64,000 nucleotides of DNA from CAMFTQ01 sp051881615. Lineage in GTDB: Bacteria; Bacillota; Clostridia; Oscillospirales; Acutalibacteraceae. Made by a program: the position numbers and the translations under genes. Under the pieces are notes generated by a model, which did no database searches, was not told where the DNA came from, and was given only the letters and a program-made list of their open reading frames with translations. Location: assembly GCA_051881615.1 (NCBI GenBank), contig JBJEQF010000013.1, positions 89,363 through 153,362 on the forward strand. The letters are read 5' to 3'. This document shows positions 27,318-34,266 of the stretch, one piece after another. Every line of letters begins with the position of its first letter. Position 1 is the stretch's first letter.

Positions 27318-27779
27318 TGAATACGATATTGTCCATTTTTTACGGACTTGTTCATATTGCTACAGCTATTGCTGAGATTAAAAATTTTGAACCTACTGCG
27401 AGTAAATATTTCTTTTTCATTTTGAATTTCTCCTTTGTGTTTTTGTTTGTTTCTTTATTGTGTCTATGTCATAACAAACCGACTGTGACAAGATACGGAC
27501 AAAATCAAAGAAATTTTAAATTTTTTCAAAAATTCTTTGAAAACATAAAATTGCCAAGCAAATCTAAAATTTACTTAGCAAATTGTAAATATTTCTGTTC
27601 TTCATCTTTTCGGATTTTAAGAGAATTTCTAAAGTATTTCGCATAGTTTTAATGATTTTATAATAAAATCAACTTATATTCGCATAAATTCTTCTGATTT
27701 TCTTCTAATTTATTCTTTTGCACTTTTTAGTTGAAAATACTTAGCCATCTCTTTTTAACTTTTCAGTTCAACAAAAAAT
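27318..27779. other. AT-rich stretch without recognised genes
   Basis: Very AT-rich. Short frames exist but show no ribosome sites or familiar protein patterns. One hairpin is visible: TTGCCAAGCAAAT (27552-27564) with ATTTACTTAGCAA (27570-27582), two G-U pairs. Confidence 0.5.
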
Positions 27780-27977
27780 TCAAGTATTTTTATAGACTGC
27801 TTTCTTCACTTTATCTTGGGTGGTTACTAGGGTGGCAACTTGGGTGGTGACTTGTAGGGTATCTTGTGGGGTGACTTGCAGGGTATCTCGTGGGGTGACT
27901 TGCAGGGTGGTACTTATTTCTATCATATAACTGTAAAGTATTGTTTTAAAAAACATCTCACTCGTGCAAATTCCCAC
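27780..27977 (-). pseudogene. 65-codon remnant with 8-residue tandem repeats
   Basis: The frame contains TLQVTPRD, TLQVTPQD, then TLQVTTQVATLVTTQD. Such QVT/TPQ repeats occur just before the C-terminal winged helix of AlbA/RecG-like ATP-binding regulators, so this may be a fragment of one. It ends shortly after the repeats and lacks any core domain. Confidence 0.35.
27827..27914. repeat. 24-bp tandem repeat, about 3.5 copies
   Basis: Units at 27827-27850, 27851-27874 and 27875-27898, plus a partial copy. The second and third differ at two positions (CTTGTAGGGTATCTTGTG versus CTTGCAGGGTATCTCGTG). Each unit encodes eight residues on the minus strand. There are no spacers, so it is not a CRISPR array. 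Confidence 0.75.
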
Positions 27978-28083
27978 TTTACATATCCTTTCAGGTCAAG
28001 CAATACACCTGCAAATCTCATTGATTTTTTCGGATTTCGCAGTTGTATCATCATATAATTATTATTGGTGTCAGGTTTTATAA

Positions 28084-28128
28084 AAATATCCCCGAAAGGC
28101 AGAGGATGATTTCTGCCTTTCGGGGAGT
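28084..28128 (-). terminator. intrinsic terminator of the SASP gene
   Basis: Perfect 14-bp stem CCCCGAAAGGCAGA (28090-28103) with TCTGCCTTTCGGGG (28112-28125). On the minus strand it is followed by ATATTTTTATA. It lies about 50 nt past the SASP stop. Confidence 0.85.
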
Positions 28129-28177
28129 GATGTTTATTATTCAATTAAGTCTAAAAAATGCGATAGGCAAGCCGTTT

Positions 28178-28438
28178 TTAATAGGTTACTCTTACCTGAT
28201 ATGTAACCTCCTGACGGTGTCCTTCAACATTGCGGTTATTGCGTATGTAAGACTTATTTCGTACGGGTAACATCTTTTTAACCATCTGACCGCCTACAGA
28301 GCCTGCCTGACGGCTTGTTAAGTCGCCGTTGTAGCCCTGCTTGAGGTTTACGCCTACTTCGCTTGCGCACTCCATCTTAAATCTTTCCATAGCTTCCTTA
28401 GCTTCGGGAATGTTTAACTGATTGTTGTTGCTTGACAT
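28178..28438 (-). CDS. alpha/beta-type small acid-soluble spore protein with unusual C-terminus
   Basis: DNA-binding protein that coats and protects the chromosome in spores. 86 residues: IPEAKEAMERFKMECASEVG (about 10-29), then GDLTSRQAGSVGGQMVKKM match the two conserved alpha/beta SASP motifs, including the germination-protease region. Normally the protein ends about 5-10 residues after VKKM; here about 28 basic, unrelated residues follow (PVRNKSYIRNNRNVEGHRQE...). No frameshift in the other frames restores the usual ending. AAGGAG precedes the ATG. Indicates a spore-former. Confidence 0.85.
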   Translation of the reverse strand: MSSNNNQLNIPEAKEAMERFKMECASEVGVNLKQGYNGDLTSRQAGSVGGQMVKKMLPVRNKSYIRNNRNVEGHRQEVTYQVRVTY

Positions 28439-28660
28439 AGCTTTTTTCTCCTTATATTTTTTACTTGTTTTTAAAATAAATCTATATTAAGCAAGAAAAA
28501 TTAAAGCAAGCTTTCAGATTTATTAACCTGAATGTCTAAAAGGATATTGCTTTAATCACCTTGCAAGTATATTTTATGAACAAGCAGCCTTAATATAGCA
28601 AGAAAGTTTTGCTATATTTTTTGCTATGTCAAAATGATTTATGATGAGAAGTTTAATCTG

Positions 28661-28762
28661 TTTTTGGAAATGTTTTCATTTTTTAAGATAAACGTTACGC
28701 ACCATACCTTAAAAACCAAGAAAAACGTTACGCATTAAAAAATACGCAAGATAATAAGCAAG
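28661..28762. repeat. 102-bp direct repeat, copy B
   Basis: Same orientation as copy A at 12679-12780, 89/102 identical by my count. Boxes AAGATAAACGTTAC (28685-28698) and AAGAAAAACGTTAC (28718-28731) are again 33 bp apart. It lies about 220 bp upstream of the SASP start. Confidence 0.85.
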
Positions 28763-28999
28763 ATATTAAATATTTTTCAAATAACGCTCTTTTACAGAAA
28801 ATTGAGCCTAAAACAAGGTCGGGTATTCAAACCGAATTACCCAAAACACTCCTGCACTTCGTGCCGCCTTTCTCTGAAAGTGAAAACCCTCTTGTCATAT
28901 TCGCTGATATTTTTCTGACCTAAACTTCACTCTTACACAGCGGATGTGGCTTTTTGTATTTACAAAATAATTGATACACAACACTTGCAACAAAACCCA

Positions 29000-29036
29000 A
29001 AAACTAAGGAGTACCGTCCTAAGAACGGTACTCCCA
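29000..29036 (-). terminator. intrinsic terminator of the Sas6-like gene
   Basis: Perfect 10-bp stem GGAGTACCGT (29008-29017) with ACGGTACTCC (29025-29034). On the minus strand TTAGTTTTTGGG follows. Confidence 0.85.
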
Positions 29037-29076
29037 TTTGATTATTACTTATTTTACGTGATAATTGTAACTGCGG

Positions 29077-31563
29077 TCAGACTAACTCACCGATTTTGTA
29101 GCCTGTTTCAATATCGGCAACGAACTTCTGAATTGCTGTTGCGTCATTTACGTTAACCTTACCGTCGCTGTTTACATCGGCAGCCTTTGACTGTGTTTCG
29201 TCAAGTGTTACTATAGAAGCTGCCGCTCTTTGAATTTCTGTTGCGTCCTTAATGTTAACCTTGCCGTTTCCGTCAACGTCACCGAGCATTACGTTGCCCT
29301 GCGGAGCGTCTGTTGTAGGCTCTGTTGGAATTGTAGGAACTGTCGGTGCAGTAGTCGGGTCAGTCGGATTTGTAGGAACTGTCGGCTCTGTAGGAACAGT
29401 CGGATTTGTCGGTTCTGTCGGATTTGTTGTCGGTTCGGTTGGCTCTGTCGGATTTGTTGTCGGTTCGGTTGCCGGCTCTGTTGTAGGCTCTGTTGCCGGC
29501 TCTGTTGTAGGCTCTGTTGTCGGCTCTGTTGTAGGCTCTGTCGGAACCTCAATATCCTCTACGCTTCCTACCGAATAGTACTTTGTTACAGTGCATACGT
29601 TGTTTTCAGCGTCGGTAGCCTTTACGGAAAGCTTGTAAAAGCCTGCCTCTGTCGGAGTCCATGAAGCTGATGAAGCTGATGAATTCTGTATTGACTGATC
29701 GTTTACAGAGAAGTCATATGTAACGTCACCCTTATTATTGTAAGGAGTAGCAGAAAGTGTGAGCTTAGTATTTGCTGCCTGTCCTGAGCTTAAATCAGCT
29801 CCGAAATCAACCTCAAGCGGAGCTTCTTTAATAACTGTATCATTGAGTAATGCGCCCACACGTGCAAGCGGAACTGTTATAGTATCAACATCATCTTTTT
29901 CGTGAGATGTTGACGGGTCAGGGCCGTATTCAACGTTTGCTACATCGAGCATTGAAGGGTCGTGAGGCAGGGTATCCATACCTGACGTACCGTAGGTGAG
30001 AATCTGCATAGCACCGATACCCTTGGTTTCGATATATTCCCTGTCAATTCCGAGTGTAGAAAGCGGAATTGATACCTCATAAATATAGCCGTAGTCATCC
30101 TTGTAGCCTAAGTCACGGAAATCTACCCAGTTAGAGGCGGGATTTGTATTATCACCGAGAACACGTGAACCCTTAGGAGCATTTATGCCGTAAATATTCT
30201 TGCTGAGTGTTCCCTGATTGTATTTAATCTTGAAGCCGTTCTTGTTATCCTGTGCTTGGAATGAGGTTACGCCGATAGGAATTCTTGTGTCATAATTGAA
30301 CAGATATGTGCCGTCGTCAGCAAGTGTGTCAGCCTTGAAAATAGAAGCGCCGCCGTTGGAGTTGTTTGAGTCCATAGCGATTAATGTATCTATGTGTGTT
30401 TCATAGCCTACGCCGCCATCTCTTGCTACACCGCCGTCACAGCCCCATACGAACGGATTTGTAAAGGTTGAGCCGTCCTTGTTAGTGCCGGTTGCCGGAC
30501 CCTTAGCCTGCTTGTCGGGGTCGATTGAAAGGGCAAGATACATAGGACAACTGTTTCTGTAAGGACGAGCCTCGTTAGAAGCGGCAAAATTGTCCTCAGG
30601 AGAAACGATATATGATACGTTTGCCATTTCCCACATAAAGTAGAGGTTGTTATCGTCCCACGCACAGTACAAAGCATAGGCGTCCCACGGCTGCTCGTGC
30701 ATTGAAGAAGGCATATAAACACGAGGGTCGTCGTTTGCAACACCCTGTGCGATTATCATTGAGCTGTCCCAGTCGCTTACATCGCCGTCAACTGAAATTG
30801 TCTTGTACTTACCGAGCTGTAAATCAGGGTTTGTTGCATAGTAACCTGCTTCAGCCTCTGTTGTGTGACCGTCACTCTTTGACGAAAATGTTGTTTTTGT
30901 AACAGTAAATTTCTTTTTGTAGGTAAAGGACTGTGTTGTTTCAACACCGTCGTCGCCTGTTGCGAAAAGGTCAAGGCTAACTGTTGAATCTGCCTTTTTA
31001 CCAAGACCAACTTTAATTACTGCGCCGTCTGTGTATTCTGTCTTTGGTGAACCGTCAACAGAATAGAAGCCCTTTGAAGCGTTTTTAAGACCTAATTTTA
31101 CGTCAATATAATCGGTTGTAAAGGTAGTACCCGTTGTAACGTAAGAGACGCCGTAGCCGTGGTCATCCGGCTTGCCGTAGTCTATCCACATAAGGTCGGA
31201 TGTAAGAAGCTTGCACTCGCCCGTTTTGAGTGAAAGGCCTGCGCCTGTGGGGTACTGCTCCTTGCCTGCGCCTTTTTCAAGACCGTTGGTAAAAATGATG
31301 CGTTCGGATTTGAATTTTGCAGGGAATGTCATTGTGTAAAGACCGCCGGCGTCTTTAGTCATAAGCTGTCCCGGCCATTCTGCGTTTTCTTTTGTTCCGT
31401 AGGCATAAACATAGACCTCAGCCCAGTTGAATGCAGAATTGTCAAAGTACACCTGTGAACCGTCTGTTGTAACGGCAGAAGCCGTAAAAGCGGTGAATGC
31501 AACGGTTGTTAAAAGCATTACCGCTACAAGCAACAGACTTGTGAGCTTTCTTGATTTTTTCAT
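29077..31563 (-). CDS. sas6: secreted starch-binding dockerin protein (Sas6-like: CBM26, Ig, CBM74-like, Ig, dockerin)
   Basis: 828 residues from the ATG at 31563 (MKKSRKLTSLLLVAVMLLTT), preceded by AAAGGAG. Order: signal peptide (about 1-30); CBM26-like module (about 34-115; VYFDNSAFNWAEVYVYAYG, WPGQLM); Ig-like region (about 120-225); a ~350-residue CBM74-like module (VDGDVSDWDSS, NNLYFMWEMANVSYIV); Ig-like domain (about 595-690); Pro/Thr/Glu linker; type I dockerin with two Ca-binding repeats (GDVDGNGKVNIKDATEIQR and ADVNSDGKVNVNDATAIQK). No glycosidase domain. This is the layout reported for R. bromii Sas6, which binds single- and double-helical starch in the amylosome. Identity is inferred from architecture. 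Confidence 0.85.
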   Translation of the reverse strand: MKKSRKLTSLLLVAVMLLTTVAFTAFTASAVTTDGSQVYFDNSAFNWAEVYVYAYGTKENAEWPGQLMTKDAGGLYTMTFPAKFKSERIIFTNGLEKGAGKEQYPTGAGLSLKTGECKLLTSDLMWIDYGKPDDHGYGVSYVTTGTTFTTDYIDVKLGLKNASKGFYSVDGSPKTEYTDGAVIKVGLGKKADSTVSLDLFATGDDGVETTQSFTYKKKFTVTKTTFSSKSDGHTTEAEAGYYATNPDLQLGKYKTISVDGDVSDWDSSMIIAQGVANDDPRVYMPSSMHEQPWDAYALYCAWDDNNLYFMWEMANVSYIVSPEDNFAASNEARPYRNSCPMYLALSIDPDKQAKGPATGTNKDGSTFTNPFVWGCDGGVARDGGVGYETHIDTLIAMDSNNSNGGASIFKADTLADDGTYLFNYDTRIPIGVTSFQAQDNKNGFKIKYNQGTLSKNIYGINAPKGSRVLGDNTNPASNWVDFRDLGYKDDYGYIYEVSIPLSTLGIDREYIETKGIGAMQILTYGTSGMDTLPHDPSMLDVANVEYGPDPSTSHEKDDVDTITVPLARVGALLNDTVIKEAPLEVDFGADLSSGQAANTKLTLSATPYNNKGDVTYDFSVNDQSIQNSSASSASWTPTEAGFYKLSVKATDAENNVCTVTKYYSVGSVEDIEVPTEPTTEPTTEPTTEPATEPTTEPATEPTTNPTEPTEPTTNPTEPTNPTVPTEPTVPTNPTDPTTAPTVPTIPTEPTTDAPQGNVMLGDVDGNGKVNIKDATEIQRAAASIVTLDETQSKAADVNSDGKVNVNDATAIQKFVADIETGYKIGELV
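29300..29560 (-). repeat. Pro/Thr/Glu linker repeats of the Sas6-like gene
   Basis: Tandem 12-bp-type coding repeats giving TEPTTEPATEPTTNPTEP-like sequence between the last Ig-like domain and the dockerin. The antisense strand yields a misleading Cys-rich open frame. Confidence 0.8.
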
Positions 31564-31606
31564 CGTTAATTTCTCCTTTATAAAATTGATACAGAATATC
31601 AATATA

Positions 31607-31634
31607 ATTATAACACTTCAAATTATTATGACAA
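31607..31634 (-). promoter_or_regulatory. sigma-A promoter of the Sas6-like gene
   Basis: Minus-strand TTGTCA and TATAAT spaced 16 nt, about 45 nt before the ATG at 31563. No catabolite-repression site was recognised nearby. Confidence 0.65.
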
Positions 31635-31778
31635 GCTACAATGTAAATTTCGTATAAATATACAATACTACGTTAGATAATTTGGTAAATAACACCACCC
31701 TTTTGCCCTAATGTATAATTTTGTATATTCGTTTTTAGCAATTATAACAAAAGAAAGTTTATAAAATACAAACTTCAA

Positions 31779-31817
31779 AAATTTGCCGGGCAAGCTTTCT
31801 GCCTGCCCGACAAATTT
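31779..31817 (-). terminator. intrinsic terminator of the PadR-DUF1700-DUF4097 operon
   Basis: Long stem AAATTTGCCGGGCA / TGCCCGACAAATTT with one mismatch, followed on the minus strand by a U-run. It lies about 90 nt past the DUF4097 stop. Confidence 0.75.
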
Positions 31818-31904
31818 ACATCTGATTTTATTTTACAATTTTTCTCTGTCGGTCGGTAATTGCGTGAGCTTGACTACATTTGTATAGCCGAGCGCTTCGC
31901 ACCT

Positions 31905-32744
31905 TTACTCTTTAAATTCAATTTCTATTCTGCCGTTTACTGTGCCGGCACTCAGCTTTTTAATGCCGTATTCTTTATTCTTTAGGTTGCATTTTCCGAG
32001 AACTGTGTCGGCACTTATTTTGAAGTCCTCTTGCTTTCCGACAATGCTTCCTGTAATTTCGCCGTTTACAGTATCAAAGCCAAGGCTTTCCGAAGCTTCA
32101 AGTGAAGTAAAGGATATTCTTCCGTTTAAGGTAGAAGCCTCGATTTCTTTTGCCTTTATGTCATCAAGAGAAATTCTGCCGTTAGTTGTTACTGCACTGA
32201 CTTCATACTCTGCATTGATGTTTTCAATAACAACCTCTCCGTTGCTTGTTATCGCTGTCAGTCCCTCTTTTAATTTTAAATCGCTGACCTCGACCTCTCC
32301 GTTTACTGTTAAAATTTCTATATTGTCTAAAGTAATATTTGACGGTATTTCAATCACTGTATTTTTATTACCGCTGAAAATGTCGGACAACGACCATATT
32401 CCTATTTTTTCAAACCAGCTTCTGTCGTCACGGCGTTCAATAATGAGCGTACCGTCAGTATTCATATTTATATAATACTTCTCCTTGTCGGATTCATAGC
32501 AGGAAACACGAACCTTGTCAGAATTTGTCGGAATAATTTTGACCGCTGAATTTATATCGTTAAATGATATTGCTGTCAGTCCTTTTGTATCATATTCGTA
32601 CTGCTTCTGCTCAAAACCTGATGATGAGTGATCACTGCTCGTTATGTTATCCCAATTTAAAAATAATCCGACGCCAAAAAAAGCTCCTCCGATTATTACG
32701 AATACTATCGACAAAATAAGTAAAACCTTAACAACCTTTTTCAT
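31905..32744 (-). CDS. DUF4097 beta-repeat membrane-anchored protein
   Basis: 279 residues: N-terminal membrane anchor (about 5-29, VLLILSIVFVIIGGAFFGVG) followed by an extracytoplasmic right-handed beta-repeat domain. Repeated NGEVEV / NGEVVI / NGRISL / NGRISF / NGEITG / NGRIEI units recur every ~20 residues, the hallmark of DUF4097. Last gene of a three-gene operon with PadR and DUF1700 proteins, a common trio in Bacillota thought to respond to envelope stress; its function is not established. AAGGGGGAG precedes the ATG. Confidence 0.88.
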   Translation of the reverse strand: MKKVVKVLLILSIVFVIIGGAFFGVGLFLNWDNITSSDHSSSGFEQKQYEYDTKGLTAISFNDINSAVKIIPTNSDKVRVSCYESDKEKYYINMNTDGTLIIERRDDRSWFEKIGIWSLSDIFSGNKNTVIEIPSNITLDNIEILTVNGEVEVSDLKLKEGLTAITSNGEVVIENINAEYEVSAVTTNGRISLDDIKAKEIEASTLNGRISFTSLEASESLGFDTVNGEITGSIVGKQEDFKISADTVLGKCNLKNKEYGIKKLSAGTVNGRIEIEFKE

Positions 32745-32764
32745 AAAGCAACACTCCCCCTTTT

Positions 32765-33415
32765 TCAGTTATATAAGCGTTTAAAGAGCTTTTCTAAGCC
32801 TCTGCAAACAACGACAAGCAGCTTAATAAGTCCTTTAGCTGCGTAGAAAGCACCAAAGCCGAACAAAAACGACAAACCGAACAGCAGTAATACACTGCCT
32901 AACGCCATAAAAACAGAGCCTATGCTGAAAACTGCCGAAAACGGCAGCGATATAAGACACGCAACAGCCGCAACAAAAAGACCAAAGGTTGCAGCACAAA
33001 TGCCGATAACTCCACCCCACAAGCCGATATATACACCACACGCACCAGCAAGAAGTCCAATCCATACAGGAAAGGTTACTACAAGCACAATAATCAGAAT
33101 AACCTGCTTGTCGCTGAATTTTACCTTATTCGCAGTACCCTGTGTGGCTGTATTTTGTGATACAGGGATATTGCTTACAGCGTTGCTATCTGCATTTTTG
33201 CCGTTTTGCGCACAGCTTTCGTTGTAATCGTCAATTATTCTTTGCGCTATTATGTCAATGCTCTCAAGGTCGGCTATGGCTTGCTCCTCTGTCATACCGT
33301 CCTCTTTTCTGTCCTCAATCTGCTCCGAATAATACGTTGTAGATTTACAGATTTCCTCCTGCGGCAAACCGTTTAGCTTTGCTTCCAGAGCTTGTATAAA
33401 TTCACTTTTAGTCAT
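32765..33415 (-). CDS. DUF1700 (HAAS-domain) membrane protein
   Basis: 216 residues from the ATG at 33415 (MTKSEFIQALEAKLNGLPQE). The N-terminal ~80 residues are the HAAS-type helical domain (YYSEQIEDRKEDGMTEEQAI, ADLESIDIIAQRII). The C-terminal half holds three to four membrane segments (about 105-205) rich in Gly, Val and Phe. Its start overlaps the padR stop, which shows translational coupling. DUF1700 proteins are regular partners of PadR-like repressors and may hold or sense them at the membrane (inference). Confidence 0.88.
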   Translation of the reverse strand: MTKSEFIQALEAKLNGLPQEEICKSTTYYSEQIEDRKEDGMTEEQAIADLESIDIIAQRIIDDYNESCAQNGKNADSNAVSNIPVSQNTATQGTANKVKFSDKQVILIIVLVVTFPVWIGLLAGACGVYIGLWGGVIGICAATFGLFVAAVACLISLPFSAVFSIGSVFMALGSVLLLFGLSFLFGFGAFYAAKGLIKLLVVVCRGLEKLFKRLYN

Positions 33416-33725
33416 CAGACTGCGCCTCCTTGATAAAGTTAAATACACTCATTACTGTGCTCCAATCGTTTAAAAAATCTCTCACACGTGCTTTGCCCGA
33501 CGGAGTTATTTTGTAGTATTTTCGCAGTCTGCCGTTGTACTCCATACTGTAAACGACAAGAAAGCTTGCGCTTTCAAGACGTTTTAATATAGGGTACAGC
33601 GTCGACTCGGAAATTTCTATAAACTCCGATAATTCTTTAATAATGTTATAGCCGTAGGAGTCTTTTTTATAAAGCGACGCCAGAACACAGACATCCAATA
33701 ATCCTCTTTTAAGCTGAGCGTCCAT
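33408..33725 (-). CDS. PadR-family transcriptional repressor
   Basis: 105 residues of the short PadR type: MDAQLKRGLLDVCVLASLYK, then SYGYNIIKELSEFIEISESTLYPILKRLE-type winged helix, wing YNGRLRKYYKITPSGKAR, and a short C-terminal helix for dimerisation. The first gene of the operon with DUF1700 and DUF4097. Its own promoter is covered by a perfect 13-bp inverted repeat, so it almost certainly represses itself. Inducer unknown. Confidence 0.93.
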   Translation of the reverse strand: MDAQLKRGLLDVCVLASLYKKDSYGYNIIKELSEFIEISESTLYPILKRLESASFLVVYSMEYNGRLRKYYKITPSGKARVRDFLNDWSTVMSVFNFIKEAQSDD

Positions 33726-33736
33726 ATAACCACCTC

Positions 33737-33774
33737 ACACGATATACTATATCGCACGTAGTATATCGTGTCAA
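33737..33774 (-). promoter_or_regulatory. padR operon promoter with PadR operator
   Basis: Minus-strand TTGACA (33769-33774) and TATAGT (33746-33751) spaced 17 nt. A perfect inverted repeat ACACGATATACTA (33737-33749) / TAGTATATCGTGT (33759-33771), 9-nt centre, covers both elements. It contains the ATAC/GTAT core usual for PadR sites. Confidence 0.85.
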
Positions 33775-33813
33775 GCTGTTTGATGTTTTTTCTTTTAAAT
33801 TTCAAAAAATCTG

Positions 33814-33871
33814 TTGACAAAACGGAAAAACGAGGTATAATATAATCATCATATGAATAGTTGTTCATATG
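33814..33871 (+). promoter_or_regulatory. promoter and ArsR/SmtB operator of the metal-resistance genes
   Basis: TTGACA (33814-33819) and TATAAT (33836-33841) spaced 16 nt. Just downstream, CATATGAA (33850-33857) and TTCATATG (33864-33871) form an inverted repeat of the type bound by CadC/SmtB-like sensors. Binding there would block the transcription start. Confidence 0.85.
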
Positions 33872-33907
33872 TTCATTTATAAAAACAACTGCAAAGGAGC
33901 TTTTACT

Positions 33908-34255
33908 ATGTGCGCAGAACATATTAACCACAGCGAAATCGTTAAAAATACCAACAGCAAAATGATTGATATTGACACGCTCTTTGAGCTTGCCGACCTG
34001 TTTAAGGTTTTCGGCGACAGCACACGCATACGCATTATGTGCGCTTTGTTTGAAAGCGAGCTGTCCGTTTGCTGTATTGCAGATATCTTGGGACTTGAGC
34101 AGTCAACTGTTTCTCATCAGCTCAGAATCTTACGTCAGAGCAAGCTTGTAAAGGTTCGCAAGGAAGGCAAGCAGAGCTTTTACAGCCTTGATGACGACCA
34201 CGTAAGGCAGATTTTTGAAATGGGACTTTCTCACGTTACGGAAAATGATAAATAA
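33908..34255 (+). CDS. ArsR/SmtB-family metal-sensing repressor
   Basis: 115 residues from the ATG at 33908 (MCAEHINHSEIV), after AAAGGAG. Winged helix: ADLFKVFGDSTRIRIMCALF, recognition helix LEQSTVSHQLRILRQSKLV, wing KVRKEGKQSFYSLDDDHV. Metal ligands of the CadC type are plausible: Cys and His at the N-terminus (C2, H5, H8) and two Cys in SVCCIADILG, where CadC has ELCVCD. This suggests cadmium, lead or zinc sensing. It precedes the P-type ATPase by 11 nt, one operon. Confidence 0.92.
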   Translation: MCAEHINHSEIVKNTNSKMIDIDTLFELADLFKVFGDSTRIRIMCALFESELSVCCIADILGLEQSTVSHQLRILRQSKLVKVRKEGKQSFYSLDDDHVRQIFEMGLSHVTENDK

Positions 34256-34266
34256 GGGGGATAATT

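Larger units (their letters stand above)
10850..28170. mobile_element. accessory island with recombinase, RepA-like ATPase and defence cargo (boundaries not resolved)
   Basis: Between the lysC terminator and the SASP gene the DNA becomes clearly more AT-rich and the genes are accessory: a large serine recombinase, SHOCT-like and ribbon-helix-helix proteins, a RepA-like ATPase, a restriction and nuclease operon, and remnants of a transposase, a tyrosine integrase and regulators. This resembles an integrated mobilisable element or several nested ones. No relaxase or conjugation gene is visible, so it is incomplete or mobilised in trans. I found no short direct repeat that would fix the attachment sites; the coordinates are approximate. 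Confidence 0.5.
28439..29076. other. 638-bp gap between SASP and Sas6-like genes
   Basis: AT-rich; no gene recognised on either strand. It contains copy B of the 102-bp repeat (28661-28762) and, at the right end, the terminator of the Sas6-like gene. A loose similarity to the sequence after copy A continues near 28815 (AAGGTCGGGTATTCAAA versus GGGGTCGGGAATCAAA at 12859). Confidence 0.6.

Noticed and set aside
29230..29664. Plus-strand open frame rich in Cys-Arg-Leu repeats.
   Set aside because: It is the antisense of the Pro/Thr/Glu linker of the Sas6-like gene, with no ribosome site or family.
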